DNA from: Balneolaceae bacterium
GTDB taxonomy: Bacteria; Bacteroidota; Rhodothermia; Balneolales; Balneolaceae
Reading direction: 5' to 3'
Assembly: GCA_007118525.1 (NCBI GenBank)
Contig: SKRK01000088.1
Coordinates: 1-15,130 of the forward strand
Length of the DNA: 15,130 nucleotides
Shown: in pieces, positions 1-7,294 of the stretch
Numbering within the stretch: the stretch's first letter is position 1
Layout of the letters: each line of letters begins with the position of its first letter
Notes under the pieces: generated by a model
Seen by the model: the letters and a program-made list of their open reading frames with translations, nothing else
The model's database searches: none
Told to the model about the DNA's origin: nothing
Position numbers and translations under genes: made by a program

Positions 1-37
1 AGCGTTCGTCCTGAGCCAGGATCAAACTCTCCATTGT
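1..37 (-). rRNA. rrs: 16S ribosomal RNA, 5' end only
   Basis: Read on the minus strand, the window edge carries the nearly universal 16S start AGAGTTTGATCCTGGCTCAG followed by GACGAACGCT. By alignment from memory with E. coli, where AGAG begins at nucleotide 8, the mature 5' end falls near position 37; this boundary is an estimate. Only about the first 37 nucleotides are present and the rest lies beyond the window. The gene points the same way as all the protein genes and follows rplQ by about 170 nt. GACGAACGCT instead of the GATGAACGCT usual in Bacteroidia argues for an FCB lineage outside that class. Confidence 0.96.
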
Positions 38-51
38 ATATGTTACTATAC
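36..51 (-). other. Small inverted repeat at the 16S 5' boundary
   Basis: GTATA and TATAC arms flank a 6-nt spacer immediately upstream of the predicted mature 16S end. It could be a local hairpin in the precursor, or part of a longer processing stem that pairs with sequence downstream of 16S, which is not in this window. The stem is only 5 bp and A/T-rich, so its significance is uncertain. Confidence 0.3.
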
Positions 52-107
52 TTCCTTTGAATTCAACCCAAAAACTCACCAAAAACAATCTGGTTATATC
101 TCTAATA

Positions 108-119
108 TGGTAAAGAACA
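108..119 (-). promoter_or_regulatory. boxA-like rRNA antitermination element
   Basis: The minus strand reads TGTTCTTTACCA, matching 10 of 12 positions of the E. coli rrn boxA TGCTCTTTAACA (recalled from memory). In rRNA leaders boxA RNA is bound by NusB with S10 (NusE) and helps RNA polymerase resist Rho-dependent termination. It sits between the predicted promoter and 16S and just downstream of a hairpin, the same boxB-then-boxA order as in E. coli rrn leaders. Function is inferred from sequence and position. Confidence 0.6.
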
Positions 120-121
120 GC

Positions 122-143
122 CTGCCAATAATTTCGTTGGCAG
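122..143 (-). promoter_or_regulatory. Leader hairpin, boxB-like
   Basis: A perfect 7-bp stem, CTGCCAA with TTGGCAG, encloses the 8-nt loop CGAAATTA. On the minus strand it is followed by GCTGTTCTTTACC, which is not a run of U, so it is a poor intrinsic terminator in the direction of transcription. Its place at the predicted transcript start, directly before a boxA-like element, fits the boxB of an rRNA antitermination leader. It could instead be a terminator-like structure for the alpha operon, or a stabilising 5' hairpin. Confidence 0.5.
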
Positions 144-149
144 ATTTTC

Positions 150-179
150 AATATACAAACATGACGCACCTAATGTCAA
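150..179 (-). promoter_or_regulatory. Predicted rRNA operon promoter
   Basis: TTGACA (174-179) and TATATT (150-155) are separated by 18 nt, giving a perfect -35 hexamer and a good -10 hexamer. The same stretch also fits the Bacteroidota pattern of TTTG near -33 and TAnnTTTG near -7 (here TTTG and TATATTGA, imperfect). Upstream lies an A/T-rich tract (about 183-205, including CTAAAAAATAATTC) that resembles an UP element. The start site would be near 143-145, giving a leader of roughly 107 nt before 16S. No transcription data are available to confirm it. Confidence 0.65.
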
Positions 180-207
180 ATGAATACTGAATTATTTTTT
201 AGATTAG

Positions 208-918
208 CTACTTATCGCTCTTCTTTTCTTCCGATTCAGAAGCATCATTCTTGGCTTCATCCTCTCCAGAAGTATCTTCAGAAGCAGTTTCAGGAGTTGA
301 ATCAGTTTCATCTTTCTCAGATTTAACTTTTTTCTTTTCCTTTTTTTCTTCAACTGCAGTTTCAGCGGTAGCATCAGCTTTAACTTCTTCTGCCTTTGCT
401 TTTTCCACTTCAGGCTTCTCAGCCTCTGTCGACTTGGACTTTACATCAGGCTCATCTTTCACTGCCTTAGTTGATGCAGGAGCATCACCCTCAGCCTTAG
501 TCGACTTACCCGCTCTTCTCGTTCGTTTCTTCTTAGATTCTCTTTTCTCAGGTTTCACATCGTTGAAATCAACCAGCTCCATCACTGCCATGTCTGCAGC
601 ATCGCCTTGTCTTTTCCCAATTTTCAAAACCCTTGTATACCCACCGGGACGATCACCTACAGCAGGAGCTATATTATCAAAAAGCTCAGTAACAGCATAC
701 TTGTCCTGTAAGGCTGCAAATGCCTGACGCCTGTTATGAGTTGTGTCATTCTTGGCCTTTGTAATTATAGGCTCTAAGTATGAGCGCAACTCCTTAGCCT
801 TAGGCAAGGTTGTTTGAATGCGCTTATTTTCAATAAGCGCTACACTCAATGCTTTCAATGTTGCCTTTCTGTGTGGCGTGGTTCTGCCTAATTTTCTTCC
901 TTTAACCTGGTGACGCAT
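208..918 (-). CDS. rplQ: 50S ribosomal protein L17 (bL17) with long charged C-terminal tail
   Basis: L17 binds 23S rRNA near the outer rim of the polypeptide exit tunnel. Residues 1-120 are the normal L17 core: the N-terminus MRHQVKGRKLGRTTPHRKAT is characteristic, and GGYTRVLKIGKRQGDAADMA (about 92-111) matches the conserved C-terminal part. Residues 121-236 are an extra tail made almost wholly of Lys, Glu, Asp, Ala, Ser and Thr, with no predicted fold. Typical L17 is 115-130 residues, so this one is nearly doubled. The ATG is preceded by AGAGGA about 9 nt upstream, and the gene starts 14 nt after rpoA. It is the last protein gene before the rRNA operon, and no intrinsic terminator is evident after its TAG stop. 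Confidence 0.97.
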   Translation of the reverse strand: MRHQVKGRKLGRTTPHRKATLKALSVALIENKRIQTTLPKAKELRSYLEPIITKAKNDTTHNRRQAFAALQDKYAVTELFDNIAPAVGDRPGGYTRVLKIGKRQGDAADMAVMELVDFNDVKPEKRESKKKRTRRAGKSTKAEGDAPASTKAVKDEPDVKSKSTEAEKPEVEKAKAEEVKADATAETAVEEKKEKKKVKSEKDETDSTPETASEDTSGEDEAKNDASESEEKKSDK

Positions 919-932
919 AATCTATTTTCCTC

Positions 933-1910
933 TTATTTATCAAGATATTTGGAAACATCCATTCCAAATTCCAAATTCTTTTCTTCTATGACTTCAAGAA
1001 GTTCAGTGAGTGACTTTTTACCAAAATTTCTGAATTTAAGCAGATCCTGCTCTTCTCTTGAAACAAGTTCTGCAATGTTATTAATATTGGCAGACTTCAG
1101 GCAGTTGTAGGCCCTTACGCTTAAGTTCAGGTCTTCAATGCTGGTTTTCAAAAGACTTGCTATTCGCTGCTTCTCGGCATCTACTTCTTCTTCTTCCTGA
1201 GTGAATGGCTCTTCAATTTTTTCAGTAATGAATTTCTCAATATGCTCTTTCAGTATCTTACCTGAAATGGTAAGAGCTTCTTTAGCATTGAGTGATCCAT
1301 CAGTAGTTACATTCAGAACCAGCTTCTCATAATCGGTACGCTGGCCAACACGAACATTCTCAACATCAAACTGTACTGATTTAATAGGTGTGAAGATAGC
1401 ATCGATTGGAAGAAGATTAATATCATCTTCAAAGTCGGGAGCGAGCTCTTCTGCAGGTACATAACCTCTACCCCTGCCAACACGTAACTCAATATCCAAT
1501 TCAACATCATCAGAAAGTGTTGCTATCAACATATCAGGATTCAGTATATCAAAATCTGCTGTTGCATCATTAATATCTTTACCGGAAAAAACACCGGGTC
1601 CTTTTTTGGTAATAGTAATTACGCCACCACTCTGTTCAACCTGCTTAAAGCGAATTTGCTTCAAGTTCAGAATAATCTCGTACACGTCTTCTTTAACTCC
1701 GTCAATACTGGAGTATTCATGATCAACACCATTAATCTTTATGGCAGTAATTGCCAGTCCGGGTAATGAGGAAAGAAGAACTCTTCTGAAAGAGTTACCA
1801 ATGGTAACGCCAAATCCTCTTTCGAGAGGCTGAAGAATAAATGTTCCAAAATTTTCTGACTCTTTTGCTACTTCAAGAGTTTCGGGCATTTGTAAACTGT
1901 AGCTGTTCAT
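933..1910 (-). CDS. rpoA: DNA-directed RNA polymerase subunit alpha
   Basis: The alpha subunit dimerises to scaffold assembly of beta and beta' and uses its C-terminal domain to contact UP elements and activators. The N-terminal domain (about 1-235) carries the dimer and assembly segment FGVTIGNSFRRVLLSSLPG (33-51). An acidic linker follows around 236-247 (EEPFTQEEEEVDAEK). The C-terminal helix-hairpin-helix domain spans about 253-318, with R266 in LNLSVRAYNCLK matching the DNA-binding R265 of E. coli and RNFGKKSLTELLE at 294-306. At 325 residues it is the usual length and intact. The start is ATG with no Shine-Dalgarno, 27 nt after rpsD. Confidence 0.98.
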   Translation of the reverse strand: MNSYSLQMPETLEVAKESENFGTFILQPLERGFGVTIGNSFRRVLLSSLPGLAITAIKINGVDHEYSSIDGVKEDVYEIILNLKQIRFKQVEQSGGVITITKKGPGVFSGKDINDATADFDILNPDMLIATLSDDVELDIELRVGRGRGYVPAEELAPDFEDDINLLPIDAIFTPIKSVQFDVENVRVGQRTDYEKLVLNVTTDGSLNAKEALTISGKILKEHIEKFITEKIEEPFTQEEEEVDAEKQRIASLLKTSIEDLNLSVRAYNCLKSANINNIAELVSREEQDLLKFRNFGKKSLTELLEVIEEKNLEFGMDVSKYLDK

Positions 1911-1937
1911 AGCTGGATGTTTAAAAAACGGTTATTA

Positions 1938-2543
1938 TTATTTAGAATAAAGCTCGATAATCAACTGTACGTTGATATTTTCAGGAATTTCTTCCATCAG
2001 GGGAACATTTAAAAACTTCCCTGCTTTTGACTTCTTGTCAGTTTCGAGCCATTTGTATTTACTGGTAGAGTAGCTCTGAAGAGTATCATTGATCAACTCC
2101 AGCTCTCTCGATTTTGGCCGAACAGTAATCATGTCGCCGGGTTTAACCACAAAAGATGGAATGTTTACCACCTGTCCGTTCACAACAATATGTTTGTGTG
2201 AAACCAGCTGGCGTGCCTGCCTTCGTGTTCTTGCAAATCCGAGACGAAAAACTACATTATCCAACCGGGATTCAAGCATTTGGAGCAATAGTTCGCCTGT
2301 TACACCTTCCTGCCTGGTAGCTTTTTCGTAAAGGTTACGGAACTGTTTTTCCAGTAAACCGTATGTGTATTTTGCTTTCTGCTTTTCATCAAGCTGTATA
2401 GCATACTCCGATTTTCTGGTATATCGACTTCTGCCATGCTGACCCGGACCATAAGGCTTTCTTTCGAGAGCGGTGCTTGGGCCAAAGATTGGCTCTTTAA
2501 ATCTTCGTGCTATTTTTTGTTTTGGACCTCTGTATCGTGCCAT
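1938..2543 (-). CDS. rpsD: 30S ribosomal protein S4 (uS4), Cys-free form
   Basis: S4 nucleates assembly of the 30S 5' domain and binds 16S rRNA. The conserved start [15 protein letters not shown] and [10 protein letters not shown] motif (31-40) are present. The S4 RNA-binding domain runs from about 91 to 155 ([20 protein letters not shown], then [13 protein letters not shown]). At 201 residues it has normal length. There is no cysteine anywhere, so the N-terminal zinc site found in some S4 proteins is absent. In E. coli S4 is the translational repressor of the alpha operon, but the spacer before rpsM here is only 16 nt, leaving no room for that leader pseudoknot. Confidence 0.98.
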   Translation of the reverse strand: MARYRGPKQKIARRFKEPIFGPSTALERKPYGPGQHGRSRYTRKSEYAIQLDEKQKAKYTYGLLEKQFRNLYEKATRQEGVTGELLLQMLESRLDNVVFRLGFARTRRQARQLVSHKHIVVNGQVVNIPSFVVKPGDMITVRPKSRELELINDTLQSYSTSKYKWLETDKKSKAGKFLNVPLMEEIPENINVQLIIELYSK

Positions 2544-2567
2544 TTGCTTATGCTTACTAAATTAAAT

Positions 2568-2981
2568 TTATACTCTTCTTCTTTTTGGAGGACGGCAGCC
2601 ATTATGTGGAATTGGTGTTCTATCCATAATGGTAGTTACCTCAAGCCCACTTGTAGCTAAAGCACGAACAGCAGCTTCTCTTCCGGAGCCGGGTCCCTTT
2701 ACATACACTGTTACTTTACGCAAGCCCATATCATAAGCAGCTTTAGCAGCTGTTTCAGCACTAAGTTGAGCTGCATACGGCGTGTTTTTTCTGGACCCTT
2801 TAAATCCTTCTTTACCGGATGATGACCATGAAAGTACATTGCCATTCGCGTCGGTAACACTAACCAATACATTATTGAATGTCGCCTTTACAAATGCCAT
2901 ACCGTTAGGGTCAGCAATCTGTTTTTTCTTTTTCTTACGGGCAACTTTTTCTGCTGCAGCTCTTCTTTGTTTCTTAGCCAT
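2568..2981 (-). CDS. rpsK: 30S ribosomal protein S11 (uS11)
   Basis: S11 sits on the 30S platform and helps shape the mRNA exit region. The N-terminal 20 residues are strongly basic ([18 protein letters not shown]). The core [20 protein letters not shown] (34-53) and the C-terminus [18 protein letters not shown] (120-137) are diagnostic. The Asn-Gly at 127-128 corresponds to the site converted to isoaspartate in E. coli S11; whether that happens here is unknown. The length of 137 residues is slightly above E. coli because of the basic N-terminal stretch. ATG start without Shine-Dalgarno, 20 nt after rpsM. Confidence 0.98.
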   Translation of the reverse strand: MAKKQRRAAAEKVARKKKKKQIADPNGMAFVKATFNNVLVSVTDANGNVLSWSSSGKEGFKGSRKNTPYAAQLSAETAAKAAYDMGLRKVTVYVKGPGSGREAAVRALATSGLEVTTIMDRTPIPHNGCRPPKRRRV

Positions 2982-3001
2982 TGTGTATTAAACTTAGTCT
3001 G

Positions 3002-3379
3002 TTATTTGGTCGCTTTCTTTTTACCGGCAACAGTACGTCTCTTGCCTTTTCTGGTACGTGCATTGGTTTGTGTTCTCTGGCCTCTAACAGGTAAACCTTT
3101 CCTGTGGCGAACACCACGATAACTACCGGTTTCAATCAACCTTCGTATGTTAGCGTTGATTTCGGTACGCAGTGCACCTTCAACTTTAAGATCATTATCA
3201 ATAATTTTTCTCAAAGCAGCTACCTGGTCTTCATCCCAGTCAACTACTTTAATATTATGGTCTATACCAGCACTGTCTAAGATCTCCTTAGCTGTAGTAC
3301 TGCCAATGCCAAATATATACGTAAGGCCAATAATGCCTCGTTTCTGTTTCGGTAAATCTACACCTGCGATTCTTGCCAT
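3002..3379 (-). CDS. rpsM: 30S ribosomal protein S13 (uS13)
   Basis: S13 lies in the 30S head, contacts the P-site tRNA and forms intersubunit bridges with 23S rRNA and L5. [26 protein letters not shown] at the N-terminus is the family start with its helix-two-turn-helix domain. The signature [20 protein letters not shown] (about 87-106) is followed by the basic tail [18 protein letters not shown] that reaches toward tRNA. The length of 125 residues is normal. The ATG has AGGA about 9 nt upstream. In the classical alpha operon this is the first gene; here it continues directly from rpmJ. Confidence 0.98.
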   Translation of the reverse strand: MARIAGVDLPKQKRGIIGLTYIFGIGSTTAKEILDSAGIDHNIKVVDWDEDQVAALRKIIDNDLKVEGALRTEINANIRRLIETGSYRGVRHRKGLPVRGQRTQTNARTRKGKRRTVAGKKKATK

Positions 3380-3395
3380 AAACCAAATCCTATTT

Positions 3396-3512
3396 TTATC
3401 CTTGACGCTGTTTGTGTCGCGGATTCTTCTTATTAATTACATAGATACGTCCTTTGCGACGAACTATTTTATCATCAGAACTTCTTTTTTTAACGGATGA
3501 TTTTGTTTTCAT
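3396..3512 (-). CDS. rpmJ: 50S ribosomal protein L36 (bL36), zinc-free form
   Basis: This 38-residue gene is easily missed. It starts [19 protein letters not shown] and ends NPRHKQRQG, matching the L36 pattern MKVRASVKK...KHKQRQG of E. coli. L36 binds 23S rRNA near the base of the L7/L12 stalk and stabilises late 50S assembly. Three of the four zinc ligands of the classical form are replaced (positions 11 Ser, 14 Asp, 27 Asn) and only His33 remains, so this is a C-minus version that should not bind zinc. The ATG is preceded by AGGA about 7 nt upstream. It lies 12 nt after infA, its usual place in the spc-alpha junction. Confidence 0.96.
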   Translation of the reverse strand: MKTKSSVKKRSSDDKIVRRKGRIYVINKKNPRHKQRQG

Positions 3513-3524
3513 AATAAATCCTAA

Positions 3525-3743
3525 TTACTTGTATCGATACGTTATTCTTCCTTTTGTCAAATCGTATGGTGACATTTCAACCTGAACTCTGTCACCCGGC
3601 AATATCTTGATGTAATACATCCTCATCTTACCGGAAACATGTGCAAGTATCTCATGGCCATTATCCAATTCCACACGAAACTGTGCGTTTGGCAATGCTT
3701 CCAAAATTTTACCGTCTTGCTTTATCGGCTCTTGTTTAGCCAT
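3525..3743 (-). CDS. infA: Translation initiation factor IF-1
   Basis: IF-1 is a small OB-fold protein that occupies the ribosomal A site during initiation and strengthens IF-2 and IF-3 action. The whole 72-residue sequence matches the family: [19 protein letters not shown] near the N-terminus, [20 protein letters not shown] in the middle, and [20 protein letters not shown] toward the end. The ATG lies inside the 3' end of map, overlapping it by 8 nt, and no Shine-Dalgarno is seen, so translation is probably coupled to that of map. Confidence 0.98.
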   Translation of the reverse strand: MAKQEPIKQDGKILEALPNAQFRVELDNGHEILAHVSGKMRMYYIKILPGDRVQVEMSPYDLTKGRITYRYK

Positions 3744-4545
3744 AATGCGTTTCTAAAATTTCATTTTTTGTTATCTCAGTAATATAATCAAAAGTACTGA
3801 GAATTTCAGCTTCACCTTCACGAACTACAATATCATGTTCAAAATGTGCTGCTTTTGATCCATCAGCGGTTACGATTGTCCAGCCATCCTCAAGGGTTTT
3901 AACCTTCCATGTGCCACGGGTAATCATCGGCTCAATAGCCAGCGTCATACCCGATCTCAATCGTTCTCCGCGGCCCGGTTTTCCAAAGTTTGGTACCGAG
4001 GGATCTTCGTGCATATTTTTTCCAATACCGTGACCAACCAAATCTCTTACTACTCCGTAGCCCTGCTTCTCGCAGTGCTTTTGAATAGCTGATCCGACAT
4101 CACCTATCTTTTTTCCATGAACCGCTTTATCAATTCCTTTATAAAGTGATTCAAGTGTGGTTTTAAGCAGTTTCACGTCTTCCGGATCACAATCACCCAC
4201 CATAAATGTGTATGCGTGATCGCCAAAGTATTCGTTTTTAACTACTCCACAATCAACAGAAACAATATCGCCTTCTACTAATTTTCTTTTTCCAGGAATT
4301 CCATGAACAACTTCTTCATTCACAGAGATACACAGCGTTGCAGGGAAAGGGTTTATTCCACCTCCATATCCCTTAAACGCAGGAACAGCACTATTTTTCT
4401 TTATGAACTCTTCAGCAACTCTATCCAGCAAACCTGTTTCAACTCCCGGCTCTATTCTGCGGGCCACTTCTGCAAGTGTTCTTGAAACCAATTGAGCAGC
4501 TTCGCGCATTTTCTCAATCTCAGATTCACTTTTTAGAAAAATCAT
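3736..4545 (-). CDS. map: Methionine aminopeptidase, type I
   Basis: This metallopeptidase removes the initiator methionine from nascent proteins as they leave the ribosome. The pita-bread fold is complete at 269 residues. The five metal ligands can be placed at D98 (SVDCGV), D109 (GDHAYTF), H172 (GHGIG), E205 (IEPM) and E236 (FEHDI), with the conserved H81 (VVHGIP) and H179 also present. There is no N-terminal extension, as in E. coli Map. Its ATG overlaps the secY stop by one base (TGATG) and its end overlaps infA by 8 nt, so secY, map and infA look translationally coupled. adk, which sits between secY and map in many bacteria, is absent here. Confidence 0.98.
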   Translation of the reverse strand: MIFLKSESEIEKMREAAQLVSRTLAEVARRIEPGVETGLLDRVAEEFIKKNSAVPAFKGYGGGINPFPATLCISVNEEVVHGIPGKRKLVEGDIVSVDCGVVKNEYFGDHAYTFMVGDCDPEDVKLLKTTLESLYKGIDKAVHGKKIGDVGSAIQKHCEKQGYGVVRDLVGHGIGKNMHEDPSVPNFGKPGRGERLRSGMTLAIEPMITRGTWKVKTLEDGWTIVTADGSKAAHFEHDIVVREGEAEILSTFDYITEITKNEILETHYG

Positions 4546-5852
4546 CAGGCTCGCCTTCTGCCTTTAATTTTGCCAGATTTCATAAAGCCATCATAATGAC
4601 GCATCATCAGATGACTTTCTATTTGTTGCAGGGTGTCTAATGCCACACCTACGATAATCAACAAGCTTGTCCCCCCATAAAAGAGGGCAAAACCCGGCGT
4701 AACTCCCATACTGGCAACAATTGCCGGCAGAATCGCTACGAATGAAAGAAATATTGAGCCCGGCAAAGTAATTCGGGTCAAAATATTATCAATAAATTCA
4801 ACGGTTTGTTTACCAGGTCTCACGCCAGGTATAAATCCACCCTGACGCTTCATGGTGTCTGCCATCTCTTTTGGATTGACAGCAATGGCCGTATAGAAAA
4901 ATGTGAAAAATATACATATGAAAAAGAACACCACGGAGTATGTTACACCTGTAAAATCGGCCGACCAAGCCGTCATCCACTGTACGGTTTCATTATCCGG
5001 GAAGAATGTTCCTACGGTACTGGGAATAAACATGATTGACTGAGCAAAGATAATCGGCATAACACCGGCAGCATTTACCCGCAGTGGTAAATATTGAGTT
5101 GTACCACCATAAACCTTTCGCCCAACAACTCGTTTTGCATACTGTACCGGAATCTTTCTTGTGCCCTGGGTTAAAAGCACACATGATGCAATTACAAGTG
5201 CCAGACCAGCCAATTCTACAATAACAATAATCATATTGGCCGTAGTTTGAACTTCGTTCATGAAATTGGTCGGCAATACCGCAATAATCCCAATCATAAT
5301 CAAGATGGAGATACCGTTTCCAATTCCCCTGTCTGTAATTCGTTCACCCAGCCACATTACAAACGTCGTACCTGCAGTTAATACAATAATGGACGTCAAT
5401 ATGAATGCAGTATTGCTAACCACAATAGCATTTGGTGACGTTGCAATTAGATTAATTCCAAAACCAATGGCCTGAACTGCAGTAATACCTACTGTTCCGT
5501 AGCGCGTTAACCGATTTATTTTCCGTCTTCCCTCTTCTCCTTCACGCTGAAGCTTTTGGAAATAAGGAACGGCCGCGCCCATTAACTGAATGATAATTGC
5601 AGCAGTAATATAAGGCATGATACCAAGTGCAAATACACCTGCACGAGAAAATGCTCCCCCTACAAACATATCAAAAAGTCCCATAAGACTTGAAGCGTCA
5701 CCGGCTTGGGCCGTGAGCATACTGGCGTCAACACCTGGCATTGTTACATAACTACCAATTCGATAAACCATGAGCACACCAACAACATAAAGTATGCGGT
5801 TTCTCAGGTCCTCGATTTTAAAGATGTTTCTAAAGTTTTCTATTAAACTCAT
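4545..5852 (-). CDS. secY: Preprotein translocase subunit SecY
   Basis: SecY forms the membrane channel for Sec-dependent export and membrane insertion, with SecE, SecG and SecA. Ten hydrophobic segments are visible, beginning about residues 19-38, 72-93, 118-137 and 147-167. Both family signatures are present: GIMPYITAAIIIQLMG (77-92) and WLGERITDRGIGNGISILI (167-185). The plug region follows TM1 (about 55-70). The cytosolic C5 loop (NPKEMADTMKRQGGFIPGVRPG, 326-347) and basic tail KGRRRA complete a normal 435-residue protein. It starts with ATG, without Shine-Dalgarno, 33 nt after rplO, the largest internal gap in the cluster. Confidence 0.98.
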   Translation of the reverse strand: MSLIENFRNIFKIEDLRNRILYVVGVLMVYRIGSYVTMPGVDASMLTAQAGDASSLMGLFDMFVGGAFSRAGVFALGIMPYITAAIIIQLMGAAVPYFQKLQREGEEGRRKINRLTRYGTVGITAVQAIGFGINLIATSPNAIVVSNTAFILTSIIVLTAGTTFVMWLGERITDRGIGNGISILIMIGIIAVLPTNFMNEVQTTANMIIVIVELAGLALVIASCVLLTQGTRKIPVQYAKRVVGRKVYGGTTQYLPLRVNAAGVMPIIFAQSIMFIPSTVGTFFPDNETVQWMTAWSADFTGVTYSVVFFFICIFFTFFYTAIAVNPKEMADTMKRQGGFIPGVRPGKQTVEFIDNILTRITLPGSIFLSFVAILPAIVASMGVTPGFALFYGGTSLLIIVGVALDTLQQIESHLMMRHYDGFMKSGKIKGRRRA

Positions 5853-5885
5853 TAGTTATGATAAACTGAGGGTCTGTAATTTCGT

Positions 5886-6338
5886 TTATTCGATGATGGT
5901 TACTGAACCACCTGCTGCTTCGATTTTATCTTTAGCCTTTGCACTGCAGGCATGTACTTCAACAGAAACCTTCTTATCGATTTCACCTGTTCCAAGAAGT
6001 TTAACTTTTTGGTTTTTGTGAACCAATCCGTTTTCAACCATTCCCTGGTATGTAATCGTTTCCGTTAAACGTCCGGCTTCGATAAAGTCGGATAGTTTTT
6101 GCACATTAAAGGCTTGATATTCCACGCGGAAACGATTTTTGAAACCAAATTTAGGAATCCTTCTTTGAAGAGGCATCTGCCCGCCTTCGAACCAGGCTTT
6201 TCGTTTACTACCGCTTCTGGATTTCTGCCCGTTATGGCCCCGGCCTGACTGTTCACCAATCCCGGATCCCTGGCCCCGCCCAACACGCTTACGTGTTTTC
6301 CTGTTTTCGGCTGGTGCTTTTAGATTGTGTAATTTCAT
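5886..6338 (-). CDS. rplO: 50S ribosomal protein L15 (uL15)
   Basis: L15 is a late-assembling 50S protein whose N-terminal extension threads into 23S rRNA. The start MKLHNLKAPAENRKTRKRVG is followed by the Gly/Arg-rich arm RVGRGQGSGIGEQSGRGHNG (18-37) and by FEGGQMPLQRRIPKFGFKN (about 50-68). The C-terminal part HACSAKAKDKIEAAGGSVTI matches the family end. The length of 150 residues is usual. It begins only 29 nt after rpsE, where rpmD (L30) normally lies. Confidence 0.98.
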   Translation of the reverse strand: MKLHNLKAPAENRKTRKRVGRGQGSGIGEQSGRGHNGQKSRSGSKRKAWFEGGQMPLQRRIPKFGFKNRFRVEYQAFNVQKLSDFIEAGRLTETITYQGMVENGLVHKNQKVKLLGTGEIDKKVSVEVHACSAKAKDKIEAAGGSVTIIE

Positions 6339-6367
6339 GATCTTATGTGATTTGTAAATCTGTTCTA

Positions 6368-6892
6368 TTATCCTTCAAATACTTTACTTACACTAATACC
6401 GCGACGCTGGGCAACTTCTACCGGATCGGTAAGCTGACGTAATGCTTCAAAAGCAGCTTTAACCATATTATGCGGATTGGAAGAACCTTGTGATTTAGAA
6501 AGTATGTTCTGTACACCCGCTACATCAAGAAGCGATTTTACAGCACCACCTGCTATTACACCGGTACCTTCTGATGCCGGACGAAGAAGAACTTTTCCTG
6601 CACCTGCTTTCCCTACAATCGGGTGGTGTATACTGCCGGTTTTGGTTAATGGCACTTTAATAAGATTTTTCTTGGCATTGTCGAAGCCTTTTTGAATTGC
6701 ATCTGCAACCTCATTTGCTTTTCCAAGTCCATGGCCAATAACACCTTCACCATTTCCTACAACCACAATGGCATTAAAGCTGAACCTTCGCCCACCTTTT
6801 ACCACTTTTGAGACTCTGTTTATATGTACCAGCTTCTCTTCAAGATTGAGATTAGCTGCCGGTATATTATGTTTTCTTCGAATTTTAGGCAT
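6368..6892 (-). CDS. rpsE: 30S ribosomal protein S5 (uS5)
   Basis: S5 lines the mRNA entry channel and contributes to decoding accuracy. The double-stranded-RNA-binding-like N-terminal domain contains the loop [20 protein letters not shown] (about 26-45), the place where spectinomycin-resistance changes map in other bacteria; it looks wild type. The second domain includes [19 protein letters not shown] and [14 protein letters not shown]. The length of 174 residues is usual. The start is ATG in an A/T-rich leader without Shine-Dalgarno, 14 nt after rplR. Confidence 0.98.
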   Translation of the reverse strand: MPKIRRKHNIPAANLNLEEKLVHINRVSKVVKGGRRFSFNAIVVVGNGEGVIGHGLGKANEVADAIQKGFDNAKKNLIKVPLTKTGSIHHPIVGKAGAGKVLLRPASEGTGVIAGGAVKSLLDVAGVQNILSKSQGSSNPHNMVKAAFEALRQLTDPVEVAQRRGISVSKVFEG

Positions 6893-6906
6893 AATTGAAT
6901 AATATT

Positions 6907-7275
6907 TTAAAAGTCTAGTCCACCTTCACGGGCACCTTCCGCAGCGGCTTTAACAATTCCGTGATATTTGTATCCGCTTCGATCGAAAACCACTTTCTTG
7001 ATTCCCTGATCGAGTGCGGTTTTAGCAAGGGCTTCACCAATAATCTTGGCTGATTCAACACCTGCCTTCCCTTTCAATTCACTCTGGAGACTCTGCGATT
7101 TTGTTGAAACAGTCGTAATTGTGGCGTTTCCAAGATCATCAATAAGCTGCAGATAAACGTGCTTATTGCTCTTGAAAATGCTTAGTCTGGGTCGTTCAGC
7201 TGTTCCCCGAATAGTGGAACGAATCCTTTTTCTGATTTTATTTCTACGTTCTGTTTTTAAAGTATTTTTTTTCAT
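6907..7275 (-). CDS. rplR: 50S ribosomal protein L18 (uL18)
   Basis: L18 binds 5S rRNA together with L5 and L25-family proteins, joining it to the 50S central protuberance. The basic N-terminus ([20 protein letters not shown]) is followed by [20 protein letters not shown] (28-47). The C-terminal [20 protein letters not shown] is the family signature. The 122-residue length is normal. The gap from rplF (19 nt) contains the perfect 12-bp palindrome TTGAGATCTCAA at 7280-7291; no role can be assigned. Confidence 0.98.
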   Translation of the reverse strand: MKKNTLKTERRNKIRKRIRSTIRGTAERPRLSIFKSNKHVYLQLIDDLGNATITTVSTKSQSLQSELKGKAGVESAKIIGEALAKTALDQGIKKVVFDRSGYKYHGIVKAAAEGAREGGLDF

Positions 7276-7294
7276 TTGCTTGAGATCTCAAAAA

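Noticed and set aside
122..143. Hairpin read as an intrinsic terminator of the alpha operon
   Set aside because: No U-tract follows it in the direction of transcription and it lies downstream of the predicted rrn promoter, so a boxB-like role fits better. The possibility is not excluded.
251..727. Plus-strand open frame of 158 codons opposite rplQ
   Set aside because: It is the antisense of the low-complexity L17 tail, giving a Ser/Phe/Ala-rich product with no recognisable domain, and rplQ on the other strand is certain.
7280..7291. Perfect palindrome TTGAGATCTCAA between rplF and rplR
   Set aside because: A 12-bp palindrome could be an operator, but a single copy in an 19-nt gap inside a housekeeping operon is not enough, and one such site in 15 kb is not surprising.
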